A stretch of 64,000 nucleotides of DNA from Rikenellaceae bacterium. GTDB lineage: Bacteria; Bacteroidota; Bacteroidia; Bacteroidales; Rikenellaceae. The first letter of the stretch is position 1. The number at the start of each line of letters is the position of its first letter. The DNA is taken from positions 40,249-104,248 of the forward strand of contig SUZG01000007.1 of the NCBI GenBank assembly GCA_015060015.1, written 5' to 3'. The translations under genes were made by a program, and so were the position numbers. Below the pieces are notes generated by a model. It searched no databases and was not told the origin of the DNA. It saw only the letters and a program-made list of their open reading frames with translations. Shown here piece after piece: positions 34,325-42,769 of this stretch.

Positions 34325-35011
34325 ATGTTTACACCCGACGATATACTCTACGAAGATAACCATCTGATAGTCGTCAATAAGCGGTGTGGCGATTTGGTAC
34401 AGCCCGACCGCGAGACAGATGACGCACTGGAAAACGAGATAAAGGCGATGATAAAGGTGCGTGACCACAAGCCCGGCGATGTCTTTCTGGGTGTGGTGCA
34501 TCGCATTGACAGGCCCGTAAGTGGTGCTGTTCTCTTTGCCAAGACCTCGAAGGCTCTTGCACGCCTAAACGAGATGATTCGCAACGGCGAGATTCACAAA
34601 CGCTACTGGGCGGTGGTTGAAACTCCACCCAACCCCGAGGAGGGTACGCTGACGCACTACATCGTGCGTGACGGCAAGACCAACCGTTCGCGAGCCTACG
34701 ACAAGCCGAAGGCCGATGGCAAGAAGGCGGTGCTGAATTATCAGATGATAGGCGGCTCGACACGCTACTCACTTGTCGAGGTGGAGTTGCTCACGGGCCG
34801 ACATCATCAGATTCGTGCCCAGCTGTCGAAGATTGGCTGCCCGATTAAGGGCGACCTGAAATATGGAGCCAAGCGTTCCAACCCCGACGGAGGCATCTCG
34901 CTGCACTCACGCAAGGTGGAGTTCCTGCACCCCGTACGCAAGGAGCCGGTGAGCATCACCGCACCCACACCGAAGGGGGATAATCTGTGGGCATTCTTTG
35001 AAAATATGTAG
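34325..35011 (+). CDS. RluA-family pseudouridine synthase
   Basis: 228 residues. The catalytic motif HRIDRPVSGAVLFAK carries the essential Asp. LLTGRHHQIRAQLSKIGCPIKGD and HSRKVEFLHPV are further family blocks. There is no S4 domain, so it belongs to the short RluA/TruC type. It isomerises uridine in rRNA or tRNA; the site cannot be assigned from sequence. Co-directional with cdd and followed after 3 bases by dtd. Confidence 0.92.
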   Translation: MFTPDDILYEDNHLIVVNKRCGDLVQPDRETDDALENEIKAMIKVRDHKPGDVFLGVVHRIDRPVSGAVLFAKTSKALARLNEMIRNGEIHKRYWAVVETPPNPEEGTLTHYIVRDGKTNRSRAYDKPKADGKKAVLNYQMIGGSTRYSLVEVELLTGRHHQIRAQLSKIGCPIKGDLKYGAKRSNPDGGISLHSRKVEFLHPVRKEPVSITAPTPKGDNLWAFFENM

Positions 35012-35014
35012 CCG

Positions 35015-35467
35015 ATGAGATTACTTATACAACGCGTTCAGAGAGCTTCGGTAACAATCGAGGGCCGAGAGCACTCCCGCATCGGCAAGGGTCTGCTGGT
35101 GCTGGTCGGCATCGAGCAGAGTGACACGCAGGAGGATATAGAGTGGCTCACGGGCAAGCTGTTGCGTCTGCGAATCTTTGACGATGAGAATGGCGTGATG
35201 AACCTCGATGTGCAGCAGACCGAGGGCGAGATTATGGTGGTGAGCCAATTCACACTCTTCGCCTCAACGAAGAAGGGTAACCGCCCCTCGTATATCCGTT
35301 CGGCTCCGGAAGCCATATCGCGGCCGATGTACGAAAAGTTCGTCGCCTCGGTGGAGGCCGCCTCGGGCAAGAGGGTCGCTACGGGTCTGTTCGGAGCCGA
35401 TATGAAGGTAGCCCTTATCAACGACGGCCCCGTCACGATATGGATTGATTCAAAAAACAGAGAGTAA
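35015..35467 (+). CDS. dtd: D-aminoacyl-tRNA deacylase
   Basis: 150 residues, the standard size. MRLLIQRVQRASVTI at the start, the SQFTLFA motif and the cross-subunit INDGPVTIWID segment (the Gly-cisPro pair of DTD is in the NxGP motif). It removes D-amino acids, and glycine from tRNA-Ala, so that they do not enter proteins. It begins 3 bases after the pseudouridine synthase stop, and the DUF4924 gene starts 21 bases after it. Confidence 0.95.
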   Translation: MRLLIQRVQRASVTIEGREHSRIGKGLLVLVGIEQSDTQEDIEWLTGKLLRLRIFDDENGVMNLDVQQTEGEIMVVSQFTLFASTKKGNRPSYIRSAPEAISRPMYEKFVASVEAASGKRVATGLFGADMKVALINDGPVTIWIDSKNRE

Positions 35468-35488
35468 ACAAAAAGAGGATACAACCCT

Positions 35489-36046
35489 ATGGATATAGCA
35501 CAAGCAAAACGCAAGGAGAACATAGCAGAATATATACTCTATCTGTGGCAGTTGGAGGATTTGCTCCGAGCCTTGCAGTTCAGCCCCGAGGCGATATATT
35601 CGCAGCTCGTAGCACCACGACAGGTGGACGAGGAGCAGAAGCATATATATCTATTATGGTATATGGACATCGTCAATCTGCTCCGCAAGGAGGGCAAGGA
35701 GGAGAGTGGTCATCTGGAACATACTCTGCACCTGATAGCCGATATGCACAACCTGCATCTGCAACTGCTGCACAACCCTGCCGGAGAGCATTATCGCCAG
35801 ACATTTTCGCGTCTGTTGCCGCAGTTGCCGCAGTTGCGTACGATGGTCAAGAAGGAGGATATATCCGACACCGAGCTGGCCTTCCGTGCCCTGTACGCCG
35901 CTATGCTCTACCGCATCAAGGGCGACGAGAAGCGTGCTGCGACCATAAACGACACCATCGAGCTGGTGTCGCCCGTTGTGGGTGAGCTGGCCGCACTGTA
36001 CGGCAAGGTGGAACGTGGCGAGATAGATTTATTCAAGGATATGTAG
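35489..36046 (+). CDS. DUF4924 family protein
   Basis: 185 residues, largely alpha-helical and probably cytoplasmic. MDIAQAKRKENIAEYILYLWQLEDLLRA and the ELVSPVVGELAALYG end match the DUF4924 family, which is limited to Bacteroidota (recollection). No active site is visible. It is the last gene of the cdd-rluA-dtd operon; the AT-rich spacer that follows contains the rpmH promoter. Function unknown. Confidence 0.82.
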   Translation: MDIAQAKRKENIAEYILYLWQLEDLLRALQFSPEAIYSQLVAPRQVDEEQKHIYLLWYMDIVNLLRKEGKEESGHLEHTLHLIADMHNLHLQLLHNPAGEHYRQTFSRLLPQLPQLRTMVKKEDISDTELAFRALYAAMLYRIKGDEKRAATINDTIELVSPVVGELAALYGKVERGEIDLFKDM

Positions 36047-36148
36047 AAAAAAGGGCAAAAACCACTACACAACAACCCCTTACAAGGCCTTTTGGAGTGC
36101 TATTTGGGCTATTAACATACACTCTTAAAGGATTTTATTTGAAAAAAT

Positions 36149-36180
36149 TTTGTTAAATAAGAAAAAAGGTTTTACCTTTG
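36149..36180 (+). promoter_or_regulatory. Promoter of rpmH
   Basis: TTTG at 36149-36152, 20 bp, and TACCTTTG at 36173-36180. The leader to the ATG at 36243 is about 55 bases. Confidence 0.75.
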
Positions 36181-36242
36181 CACTCCGCAGAAGAGTATTT
36201 TTGCGGATTTTTTAAGACACAAACACAAAAAACGATATCGTT

Positions 36243-36410
36243 ATGGCAATGAAAAGAACTTATCAGCCTTCTCGTCGTAAGAGAATCAACAAGCACGGAT
36301 TCCGTCAGAGAATGGCTACTGCTAACGGCCGCAAGGTTTTGGCAGCACGTCGCGCAAAGGGACGTAAGAAGTTGACCGTATCTGATGAGTCAACATTCAA
36401 GTATGCTTAA
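36243..36410 (+). CDS. rpmH: 50S ribosomal protein L34
   Basis: 55 residues: [20 protein letters not shown], then [20 protein letters not shown] and [15 protein letters not shown]. This is a standard bacterial L34. Two ATGs are possible (36243 and 36249); the second gives the usual MKRTYQPS start. L34 is a small basic protein of the large subunit, near the exit side. Here it is followed by a terminator, and rnpB lies 0.9 kb away on the other strand. In many bacteria rpmH-rnpA are adjacent, but no rnpA is seen. Confidence 0.96.
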   Translation: MAMKRTYQPSRRKRINKHGFRQRMATANGRKVLAARRAKGRKKLTVSDESTFKYA

Positions 36411-36433
36411 TTTTTCGATGTGAATCGAAAAAT

Positions 36434-36468
36434 AAGAGGGAACCGGACGCGGTTCCCTCTTGTTTTTT
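36434..36468 (+). terminator. Terminator of rpmH
   Basis: AAGAGGGAACC, loop GGACGC, GGTTCCCTCTT, then a T-rich tail: an 11-bp perfect stem. Confidence 0.88.
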
Positions 36469-36545
36469 ACCCCTCGCCCGACAACCGCAAAGCCATTTGG
36501 GTCATTTATCCCATTCAAGGCACAATTTATGCACCCCGCAGGGCT

Positions 36546-37202
36546 ATGAGAAAGATTGTGAAAGCAGTGGCGGCGGTTGTATCCATCGTCATCATAGCAG
36601 GAGTCATAGCCATACTTCTTCGCGAGAGAAGGGCCACATCGGATGACACGAGGTGGCAGACAACACTGCTCTACCTCGCCGAGATATACGATACGAAGAT
36701 GCTCCACAGCCTGATAGCGACGCACTATGCCGTCATAGCCGAGGCGGAGAATCAGCACCCGACAGCCACACTTCTGCGAGCCATAGCGAAATCCGAGGAG
36801 GTACAATACGAGAATTGTCGCCGAGCCATAGCAGCTCTGGGTGGCGAGGAGGTATCGGCGATGACAGACCGCAGAACAGCGACAACCATCTCGCACAACA
36901 ACCTGCACGCTATAATCGACTACAAGATAGCCTATCGCAGCCACTTGGCACGATATGCCCGGCACGCCACGCTATCGGATAATCGTTATGTGGCACGCCT
37001 GCTCTTGTGGTGCGACGAAAGCGACACCCGACAGATAGAGTTCCTACGCCGACAGATAGCAACAGCACACCACCCGCAACAGATTCTCATCGGCCGTTTC
37101 TACGTCTGCCCGACATGCAGCAATCTCTTTGACGAAGAGTTTCACTCGCATCTCTGTCCGCTGTGTATGACATCGGCCGAGAGTTTTTTTGTGTTTGAAT
37201 GA
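36546..37202 (+). CDS. Membrane-anchored rubrerythrin-like protein with degenerate diiron site
   Basis: I use the ATG at 36546 because the open frame upstream runs through the rpmH terminator. The product is 218 residues. One N-terminal membrane helix (KAVAAVVSIVIIAGVIAILL) is followed by a helical domain of about 140 residues. It resembles the four-helix bundle of rubrerythrin (HYAVIAEAENQHPTATLLRA, AKSEEVQYENCRRAIAALGG), though the ExxH iron ligands are largely missing. The C-terminal 35 residues look like a rubredoxin-type metal site with CPTC and CPLC knuckles and the closing ESFFVF. Rubrerythrins reduce peroxide in anaerobes. Loss of the diiron ligands argues for another role, such as redox sensing or electron relay. 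No relatives are known to me by name. Confidence 0.6.
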   Translation: MRKIVKAVAAVVSIVIIAGVIAILLRERRATSDDTRWQTTLLYLAEIYDTKMLHSLIATHYAVIAEAENQHPTATLLRAIAKSEEVQYENCRRAIAALGGEEVSAMTDRRTATTISHNNLHAIIDYKIAYRSHLARYARHATLSDNRYVARLLLWCDESDTRQIEFLRRQIATAHHPQQILIGRFYVCPTCSNLFDEEFHSHLCPLCMTSAESFFVFE

Positions 37203-37278
37203 AAATTTTTCTTTGCTCAATAGCGACATAACGGGCAGCAGATTATCGCCCGCAAACAACAACGCCAAGCAACAAAAA

Positions 37279-37315
37279 AATCTGCCCGACCCGAAAGTCA
37301 GACAGATTTTGTTTT
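37279..37315 (-). terminator. Terminator of rnpB
   Basis: Read on the minus strand: AATCTGTCTGAC, loop TTTCGG, GTCGGGCAGATT, then a run of T. The 12-bp stem includes two or three G-T pairs and ends just after the RNA. Confidence 0.85.
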
Positions 37316-37316
37316 T

Positions 37317-37745
37317 AGCAAGGTCTATAAGCCGAGTTCTGTACCCCACGCCCCAACTTTAAGCCTATTACAGCCAAAGCCTACAAGCATCGGGCCTCTA
37401 TCATTTATCTACGACTGCAATCACTCACAGCCTCCAGCAACCTACCCCTCGACATCGGGCGAGCAACCCTTAATTGTCGATATACATGGTCTTGCAACCC
37501 GCAAGGCGTACTGCCGACGAACATTGCTGCCGTCGCGGTGGGCTCTTACCCCGCCTTTTCACCCTTACCGCAGCGTTATAAAGGTACAGGCAAGGATTTC
37601 TCCCCGCCTATACCCCGCTACGGCGGTTATTTTCTGTTACGCTACTACACCCTCACGGACATCGAGTCGTTAGCTCGTGCGGCGCTCTGTGTTGCTCGGA
37701 CTTTCCTCCCCCTGCTTACGCAGGCAGCGATAGAGCAACCTTGCT
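37317..37745 (-). ncRNA. rnpB: RNase P RNA, class A
   Basis: On the minus strand the hallmark GAGGAAAGTCCG follows the 5' helix, and the 3' part carries ACAGAACTCGGCTTAT, both universal in class A RNase P RNA. The ends AGCAAGGT (5') and ACCTTGCT (3') pair to form P1, which sets the boundaries at about 37745 and 37317, about 429 nt. The RNA is the catalytic part of the tRNA 5'-processing enzyme. It starts only 8 bases after the recJ stop codon with no clear promoter between, so it may be made from the recJ transcript or from a promoter inside recJ. The gap 37203-37753 holds only this RNA and its terminator. Confidence 0.95.
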
Positions 37746-37753
37746 ATAACTAT

Positions 37754-39517
37754 TTACTTCACGACGTGTTTGATATCCTTGATACGCAACTGCGTACTTA
37801 CCACACCGCGATAGTGATTCTCTACAATCTGATAGCACACATCTATCGGACGACCTGCACGCACCCACTCATAGTGTGAGGGCTGCTGGAAGGCGATAGA
37901 CTGAATGCTCGTATTGGGCTTCTGCTTCTGCGTCAAATCCATACGCAGGTGCTCCTGCTCGGCACCGACCAGCTTCGCCTCGCCGTGAACACTCGCCCCA
38001 TAGGTCACAAAGACAGGAGCTGTATTACCCGGCCCGAAGGGCTGGAAGCTATTGAGCTGACGGTGGAACGACGGCGTGATGTCCGAGAAGAGCAACTCGC
38101 TGTCGATATCAACCTGCGGAACAAGAATCTGCGGGTCGATATGCTCCTCCACATAGTCGTTGAAACGCTTGGTGAAGGCCTCCACATTCTCCGGTCGCAT
38201 AGTAAGACCTGCGGCGTACATATGACCACCGAAGTTTTCCAGCAAATCAGAGCAGGACTCCACAGCCTGATAGAGGTCAAAGCCCGGAACGGAACGTGCC
38301 GAACCCGTAACGAAGCCGTTACTCATAGTCAGGACCACCGTAGGACGGTAGTAGGTCTCGATGAGGCGTGACGCCACGATACCCACGATACCCTTCATCC
38401 ACTTGGGATTATAGATGACCGTACTCTTGCGGTTCTTCATATCGGGGTGCGACTCTATATAGTCGTGTGCCTCCTGCGTAACGCTGCGGTCGATATTCTT
38501 GCGGTCCTGATTATACGAGTCGATGACATCGCAGAACTCGCGGGCCTGCTTCTCGTTACCCTCAACCAGCAACTCCACAGCCGCAAAGCCACCCGAAGGT
38601 GCTGCGTTCTCGTCGTTTTCATCCATACGCATACGTCCTGCGGCATTGATACGGGGACCAATCTTGAAGACGATGTCGTCGATGGTGATGTTCTGGCGAT
38701 CGAGGCCGCAAATCTTAATGATTGAGAGCAATCCCGATGACGGCTCACGGTTCAGCCTCTCCAAACCATAGTAGGCAAGGATACGGTTCTCACCCGTCAA
38801 AGGCACGATATCGGACGCAATACTAACAACAAGCAAGTCCAGCAGATGCTCAATCTCCTTGAAAGGAATGTTGTGCTTCTGTGCATAGGCTTGCACCAAC
38901 TTAAATCCCACGCCACAACCCGACAACTCATCGAAAGGATAGTTGCAATCGTTGCGTTTGGGATCGAGAACAGCCACAGCCGCCGGAATCTCGTCGGCCG
39001 GGAGGTGGTGGTCGCAGATGATGAAATCCACGCCCTTCTCTCTCGCATAAACAACCTTTTCTACGGCTTTAATACCGCAATCCAGAGCAATGGCCAACGT
39101 CACACCCTTACGTGCAGCGAAGTCAATGCCCTTGACCGATATGCCGTAACCGTCATTATAACGGTCGGGAATGTAGAAAACCAAATTCTTGTGACCTATC
39201 TGTCGCAAAAACTTGTACACCAACGCAACGGCTGTTGTGCCGTCCACATCGTAGTCGCCATAGACCATAATCTTCTCGTTATTCGCTACGGCACGTTCGA
39301 TACGTTCAACGGCCTTCGCCATATCCTTCATCAGGAATGGGTCGTGAAGGTCGCTGAGCTGCGGGTTAAAGAACCTGTTGGCCTTTTCTACGGTGTCTAT
39401 GCCTCTCTGAACAAGTAGGTTCGTGAGAACAGCGGGCATTCTGAGGTGGGTGGCCAATCTCTCCACCGCCTCTGCCTCGCCATGGGGTCTCACTACCCAT
39501 CGCTTCTCTATAGGCAT
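37754..39517 (-). CDS. recJ: Single-stranded-DNA-specific exonuclease RecJ
   Basis: 587 residues. The DHH-family phosphoesterase motifs are evident: GDYDVDGTTAVAL, LDCGIKAVEK, CDHHLP, a fourth Asp in ASDIVPLTGENR, and the DHHA1 region with FGGHMYAAGLTM. The C-terminal OB-type domain follows. RecJ degrades single-stranded DNA 5' to 3' in recombination and mismatch repair. The gene follows lipB by 14 bases and is directly followed by rnpB. Confidence 0.95.
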   Translation of the reverse strand: MPIEKRWVVRPHGEAEAVERLATHLRMPAVLTNLLVQRGIDTVEKANRFFNPQLSDLHDPFLMKDMAKAVERIERAVANNEKIMVYGDYDVDGTTAVALVYKFLRQIGHKNLVFYIPDRYNDGYGISVKGIDFAARKGVTLAIALDCGIKAVEKVVYAREKGVDFIICDHHLPADEIPAAVAVLDPKRNDCNYPFDELSGCGVGFKLVQAYAQKHNIPFKEIEHLLDLLVVSIASDIVPLTGENRILAYYGLERLNREPSSGLLSIIKICGLDRQNITIDDIVFKIGPRINAAGRMRMDENDENAAPSGGFAAVELLVEGNEKQAREFCDVIDSYNQDRKNIDRSVTQEAHDYIESHPDMKNRKSTVIYNPKWMKGIVGIVASRLIETYYRPTVVLTMSNGFVTGSARSVPGFDLYQAVESCSDLLENFGGHMYAAGLTMRPENVEAFTKRFNDYVEEHIDPQILVPQVDIDSELLFSDITPSFHRQLNSFQPFGPGNTAPVFVTYGASVHGEAKLVGAEQEHLRMDLTQKQKPNTSIQSIAFQQPSHYEWVRAGRPIDVCYQIVENHYRGVVSTQLRIKDIKHVVK

Positions 39518-39531
39518 AACTTACAATTTTA

Positions 39532-40251
39532 TTATTTATATATTTTAACATTTAATTTTTCGCTTAACTTGTTCACGAGCTGCTCTTTAACCAGCTCAAA
39601 ATCTACGGCGTGGCCAAGCTCCTTCTCAATGCTTGTAACGCCCTTATCTATGAAACCGCAAGGGTTGATATGCTGAAAATAGCGTAAATCGGTCGCTACA
39701 TTCAGTGCAAAACCGTGCATCGTCACAAAACGCGATGAACGGACTCCGATGGCACATATCTTGCGTGCCGCAGCACCATCGCCATCAATCCACACACCCG
39801 AAGCACCTGCTATGCGTCCCGCCCTGATGCCCCACTCGGCAACCAGCTCGATGACACTCTGCTCCAAGATGTCGATATATTCACGCAGGCCTATTCCCAG
39901 CTTATCCAAATCCAATATGGGATAGCCTACAATCTGTCCGGGGCCGTGATAGGTAACATCTCCGCCCCTCTCGATATGGTAGAACTCGGCTCCTATCGAA
40001 CGGAGGTATGCCTCACTGACGAGCATATTGCTCTGCTTGCCATTCTTGCCGAGGGTATATACAGGATTATGCTCCACAAAGAGTATCCAGCCGGCCATAT
40101 CGGGAGTTATCTCCTCATCCACAGCACCGGCCTTTACTGCAAGCATACGGTCGAACAGCGAACGCTGCATTTCCCAACATTCGCCATAAGCCATACGGCC
40201 CAAATCTCTGTACTCTACCTCCTTCATATCTCTGCTCAAAAGCCTCGCCAA
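39532..40251 (-). CDS. lipB: Octanoyl-[acyl-carrier-protein] N-octanoyltransferase (LipB)
   Basis: 239 residues. Catalytic Lys and Cys lie in RKICAIGVRSSRFVTMHGFALNV and in FQHINPCGFIDKGVTS. The GGDVTYHGPGQIVGYPILDL segment is the classic LipB signature. It moves octanoate from ACP to target lipoyl domains such as PDH-E2 and GcvH. A start 8 codons later (MKEVEYRDLG) is possible. It lies 20 bases after lipA, so the two steps of lipoate synthesis are co-expressed together with recJ. Confidence 0.94.
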   Translation of the reverse strand: MARLLSRDMKEVEYRDLGRMAYGECWEMQRSLFDRMLAVKAGAVDEEITPDMAGWILFVEHNPVYTLGKNGKQSNMLVSEAYLRSIGAEFYHIERGGDVTYHGPGQIVGYPILDLDKLGIGLREYIDILEQSVIELVAEWGIRAGRIAGASGVWIDGDGAAARKICAIGVRSSRFVTMHGFALNVATDLRYFQHINPCGFIDKGVTSIEKELGHAVDFELVKEQLVNKLSEKLNVKIYK

Positions 40252-40271
40252 GATTTCAGGAGAAAATCTCC

Positions 40272-41165
40272 TTACGCTTTGGCAATCTTCTGCTTAACGC
40301 TTTCAAGTGCTGCATCAGCCAAATACGATGAACGCACTAGAGGTGCACTCGCACAATAGCTGAAACCCATTTCAAGGGCTTGGAGTCGGTACCATTCAAA
40401 CTTTTCGGGAGTGATATACGCCGCAACGGGATAGTGCTCCAACGAAGGCCGCAGGTACTGACCAAGCGTTACAATCTCGACACCCACCTCACGCAGGTCT
40501 CGAAGGGTTTGCAATACTTCATCATCGCTCTCGCCAAGTCCGACCATCAGTCCACTCTTCGAGATCATACCACTCTGGGAGATTATCTCCAACGTACGCA
40601 GGCTGGTGCGATACTTCGCACGCGAACGTACCAGCGGAGTGAGTCGCTCGACGGTTTCGATGTTGTGCCCGATGATATCGGGCTTGGATGCTGCCACAAT
40701 CTCAATGAGGTCGGCTCTCGCATCCAAATCGGGAATAAGGAGCTCAATTGTTGCGTCGGGATTCTCGCGTCTTATCGCCTCGGTAACCTCTGCCCAATGC
40801 TGGGCACCACCATCCGGCAAATCATCGCGAGTAACAGATGTTACGACAACGTGTCGAAGTCCCATAAGCCTAACACTCTCGGCCACTTTTTGCGGCTCCG
40901 AAGGCTCTGGTGCAAGGGGTATGCCTGTCTTTGTCGCACAGAATCTACACCCGCGCGTACAAATGTCGCCAAGAATCATAAATGTTGCCGTACGACGACG
41001 CCAACACTCAGCCTTGTTGGGGCAGAGTCCGCTACTGCAAATGGTATGCAACGAATGCTCCTTCACGATGCGTTCCACCTCTGCGGAGCCCTCGTTACTT
41101 TGCAGGCGAATCTTCAACCATTCCGGCTTCCTAAGCACATCTACCTTGTCATAAAACTTCGGCAT
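40272..41165 (-). CDS. lipA: Lipoyl synthase
   Basis: The ATG at 41165 (MPKFYDKVDVLRKPEWLKIR) gives a 297-residue protein; the longer frame runs past the promoter box. Two iron-sulfur sites are visible: the auxiliary cluster motif with Cys in CSSGLCPNKAEC, and the radical-SAM motif CTRGCRFCATK. The C-terminal RSSYLAD holds the conserved Ser ligand. The enzyme inserts two sulfur atoms into protein-bound octanoate. It is the first gene of the lipA-lipB-recJ operon. Confidence 0.96.
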   Translation of the reverse strand: MPKFYDKVDVLRKPEWLKIRLQSNEGSAEVERIVKEHSLHTICSSGLCPNKAECWRRRTATFMILGDICTRGCRFCATKTGIPLAPEPSEPQKVAESVRLMGLRHVVVTSVTRDDLPDGGAQHWAEVTEAIRRENPDATIELLIPDLDARADLIEIVAASKPDIIGHNIETVERLTPLVRSRAKYRTSLRTLEIISQSGMISKSGLMVGLGESDDEVLQTLRDLREVGVEIVTLGQYLRPSLEHYPVAAYITPEKFEWYRLQALEMGFSYCASAPLVRSSYLADAALESVKQKIAKA

Positions 41166-41192
41166 TTTAAGTTCATTATTTTCCAATTGATG

Positions 41193-41200
41193 CAAAGGTA
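41193..41200 (-). promoter_or_regulatory. -7 promoter box for lipA-lipB-recJ
   Basis: TACCTTTG on the minus strand, 27 bases upstream of the ATG at 41165. This supports the shorter lipA start. Confidence 0.6.
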
Positions 41201-41337
41201 CGAAAAAAAACAAAAAACATATCACTTTTATCACAAAATCGGCATCCAATGATAAAAATTTTTATTACTTTTGCTCTGCGTATCCGAAAATGGATGTTTG
41301 AGGAGCATTTTAGAGCATAAAGAAAACCATTTTAACA

Positions 41338-41898
41338 ATGAAAAATACACTGAAATTTTACAAAGATTTTCCCAAGGAGGGCATTATGTTTGTGGACATT
41401 ATCCCATTCCTGCAAGATAAGAAGATTTTCAAGCAACTCACCGATGAGCTGGGCAAGGTGGTGACAGCTCCCAACATCGCAGCTCCCGAGGCTCGAGGCT
41501 TTCTCTTCACAGCTCCGCTGCTTATCTCGAAGCCCGAGGTGGAGAACATCATCCCCATCCGCAAGAGTGGCAAATTGCCATTCGCCGAGGGCGATTTGCA
41601 GGAGATTTCGATTATGAAGGAGTATGGTGCCGACCACCTCTACTATCGTTTAAGCGACATCGCTGCGGGCAAGGTTGAGGGTGACAAAATACACATCTCT
41701 ATCATCGACGACGTGCTGGCTACGGGAGGCACAGCCGAGGGTATTGCACAGTCGTTGCAGGGCCGCAAGGTTACGAAGGATGGCGTTGAGTATGAAATTG
41801 TTATCAACGAGTTTATCTTCCTTGTAACGCTTGACGAGCTGAATGGAGCAGAACGCTTGGAGAAGATTGCTCCGGTAAAGACTTTGATTCATTTGTAA
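41338..41898 (+). CDS. apt: Adenine phosphoribosyltransferase
   Basis: 186 residues. The PRPP-binding motif IIDDVLATGGTAEG is clear. APEARGFLF and PIRKSGKLPFAEGD are the usual adenine-enzyme blocks. The protein converts adenine and PRPP to AMP for purine salvage. The middle and end are longer than in E. coli Apt, with an extra KVTKDGVEYEIVINEFIFLVT stretch that is normal for the Bacteroidota form, as far as I recall. A strong terminator follows. Confidence 0.88.
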   Translation: MKNTLKFYKDFPKEGIMFVDIIPFLQDKKIFKQLTDELGKVVTAPNIAAPEARGFLFTAPLLISKPEVENIIPIRKSGKLPFAEGDLQEISIMKEYGADHLYYRLSDIAAGKVEGDKIHISIIDDVLATGGTAEGIAQSLQGRKVTKDGVEYEIVINEFIFLVTLDELNGAERLEKIAPVKTLIHL

Positions 41899-41918
41899 AA
41901 TCAAAATATGAATGATTA

Positions 41919-41948
41919 AGCTCCACCCGCAAGGTGGAGTTTTTTTTG
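41919..41948 (+). terminator. Terminator of apt
   Basis: CTCCACC, loop CGCAA, GGTGGAG and then a long T-run. Confidence 0.9.
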
Positions 41949-41995
41949 TTTTTTGTAGTTATTTTCATACACAAATATATTTTTCTGGCAAAAAA

Positions 41996-42025
41996 TTTGC
42001 GGGGGGGGGAATTTTCATATATTTG
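41996..42025 (+). promoter_or_regulatory. Promoter with a nine-G tract in its spacer (candidate slippage switch)
   Basis: TTTG at 41996-41999 and TATATTTG at 42018-42025 are the two conserved elements. The 18-bp spacer contains nine consecutive G (42001-42009). At the other full promoters in this window the spacer is 19 or 20 bp. The tract therefore sits where gain or loss of G would change promoter strength, as in known poly-G promoters of Neisseria (established comparison). The gene controlled encodes an outer-membrane barrel. Confidence 0.7.
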
Positions 42026-42068
42026 CGGCTGATATTGAAGTGTAAAACACTAACTCAAACAGAAAGAT

Positions 42069-42650
42069 ATGAAAAGACAAATCATCACTATCCTTGTCGC
42101 TGTGTTCCTCGCAACGACAAGCGTTGCCCAGAACATCGATATTCGCCGCATAGAGGGCGAGATTGCCTTTGGTCTGGCAAGCGGAATCTCGGCATTGGAG
42201 ATGGACGACTGCGACTGGGGCCCACGACTCACAGGCGAGTTGCGATACAACATCAAGAGTCTGCCCGTTGATGTCGGCCTACAAATCTCGGCATCAAACT
42301 TTTACCGCAGCGTGGATGAAATCCAGAATGACCGTCTGAAATTCAACTCGTGCAGCGTAATGGCGGTGGCTGACTACAACTTCCGCCGCGGCGAGAAGGT
42401 GTCATTCTTCGCAGGTGCGGGTCTGGGATATGCCTATGGCGGCACAACCGAGCCACAATGGGATGCCGGCCATAATTGGGGCGGCTACGCCACGGGCGAA
42501 GAGGCTCACCGCCTGGGTTTTGCTCCGCGTGTGGGTATCGAGCTGTGGAATCATCTGCGACTGACAGCCACCTACACCATCTTTGAGAAGTACAACAACA
42601 ATCTCGCTATCAGCCTCGGCGTGGTATTCGGCGGCGGCAGAAAGAAGTAG
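42069..42650 (+). CDS. Outer-membrane beta-barrel protein
   Basis: 193 residues. Residues 1-20 (MKRQIITILVAVFLATTSVA) are a signal peptide. The rest has alternating-residue beta strands of an eight-stranded type barrel (LTGELRYNIKSLPVDVGLQI, KVSFFAGAGLGYAYGG, LRLTATYTIFEKYNNNLAISLGVVF), ending near an aromatic or hydrophobic strand as barrels do. It probably resides in the outer membrane; its ligand is unknown. Expression may switch through the poly-G promoter. Confidence 0.78.
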   Translation: MKRQIITILVAVFLATTSVAQNIDIRRIEGEIAFGLASGISALEMDDCDWGPRLTGELRYNIKSLPVDVGLQISASNFYRSVDEIQNDRLKFNSCSVMAVADYNFRRGEKVSFFAGAGLGYAYGGTTEPQWDAGHNWGGYATGEEAHRLGFAPRVGIELWNHLRLTATYTIFEKYNNNLAISLGVVFGGGRKK

Positions 42651-42731
42651 TATTTTTCACATCGACACAATGGAGGGTTTTGTCAGCTGGGCAAGGCCCT
42701 CTGTTTTTTTTTGCAATTTTTCTCCCAAAGA

Positions 42732-42763
42732 TTTGGGTTTTAGAAAGTTTTGTGCTATATTTG
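42732..42763 (+). promoter_or_regulatory. Promoter of a candidate small RNA
   Basis: TTTG at 42732-42735, 20 bp, and TATATTTG at 42756-42763. It is a complete promoter with no gene behind it for 450 bases, only a terminator about 100 bases downstream. Confidence 0.75.
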
Positions 42764-42769
42764 CAGTGG

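Noticed and set aside
36420..36545. Upstream extension of the rubrerythrin-like protein
   Set aside because: It would begin inside the rpmH terminator hairpin; the ATG at 36546 directly precedes a proper membrane helix.
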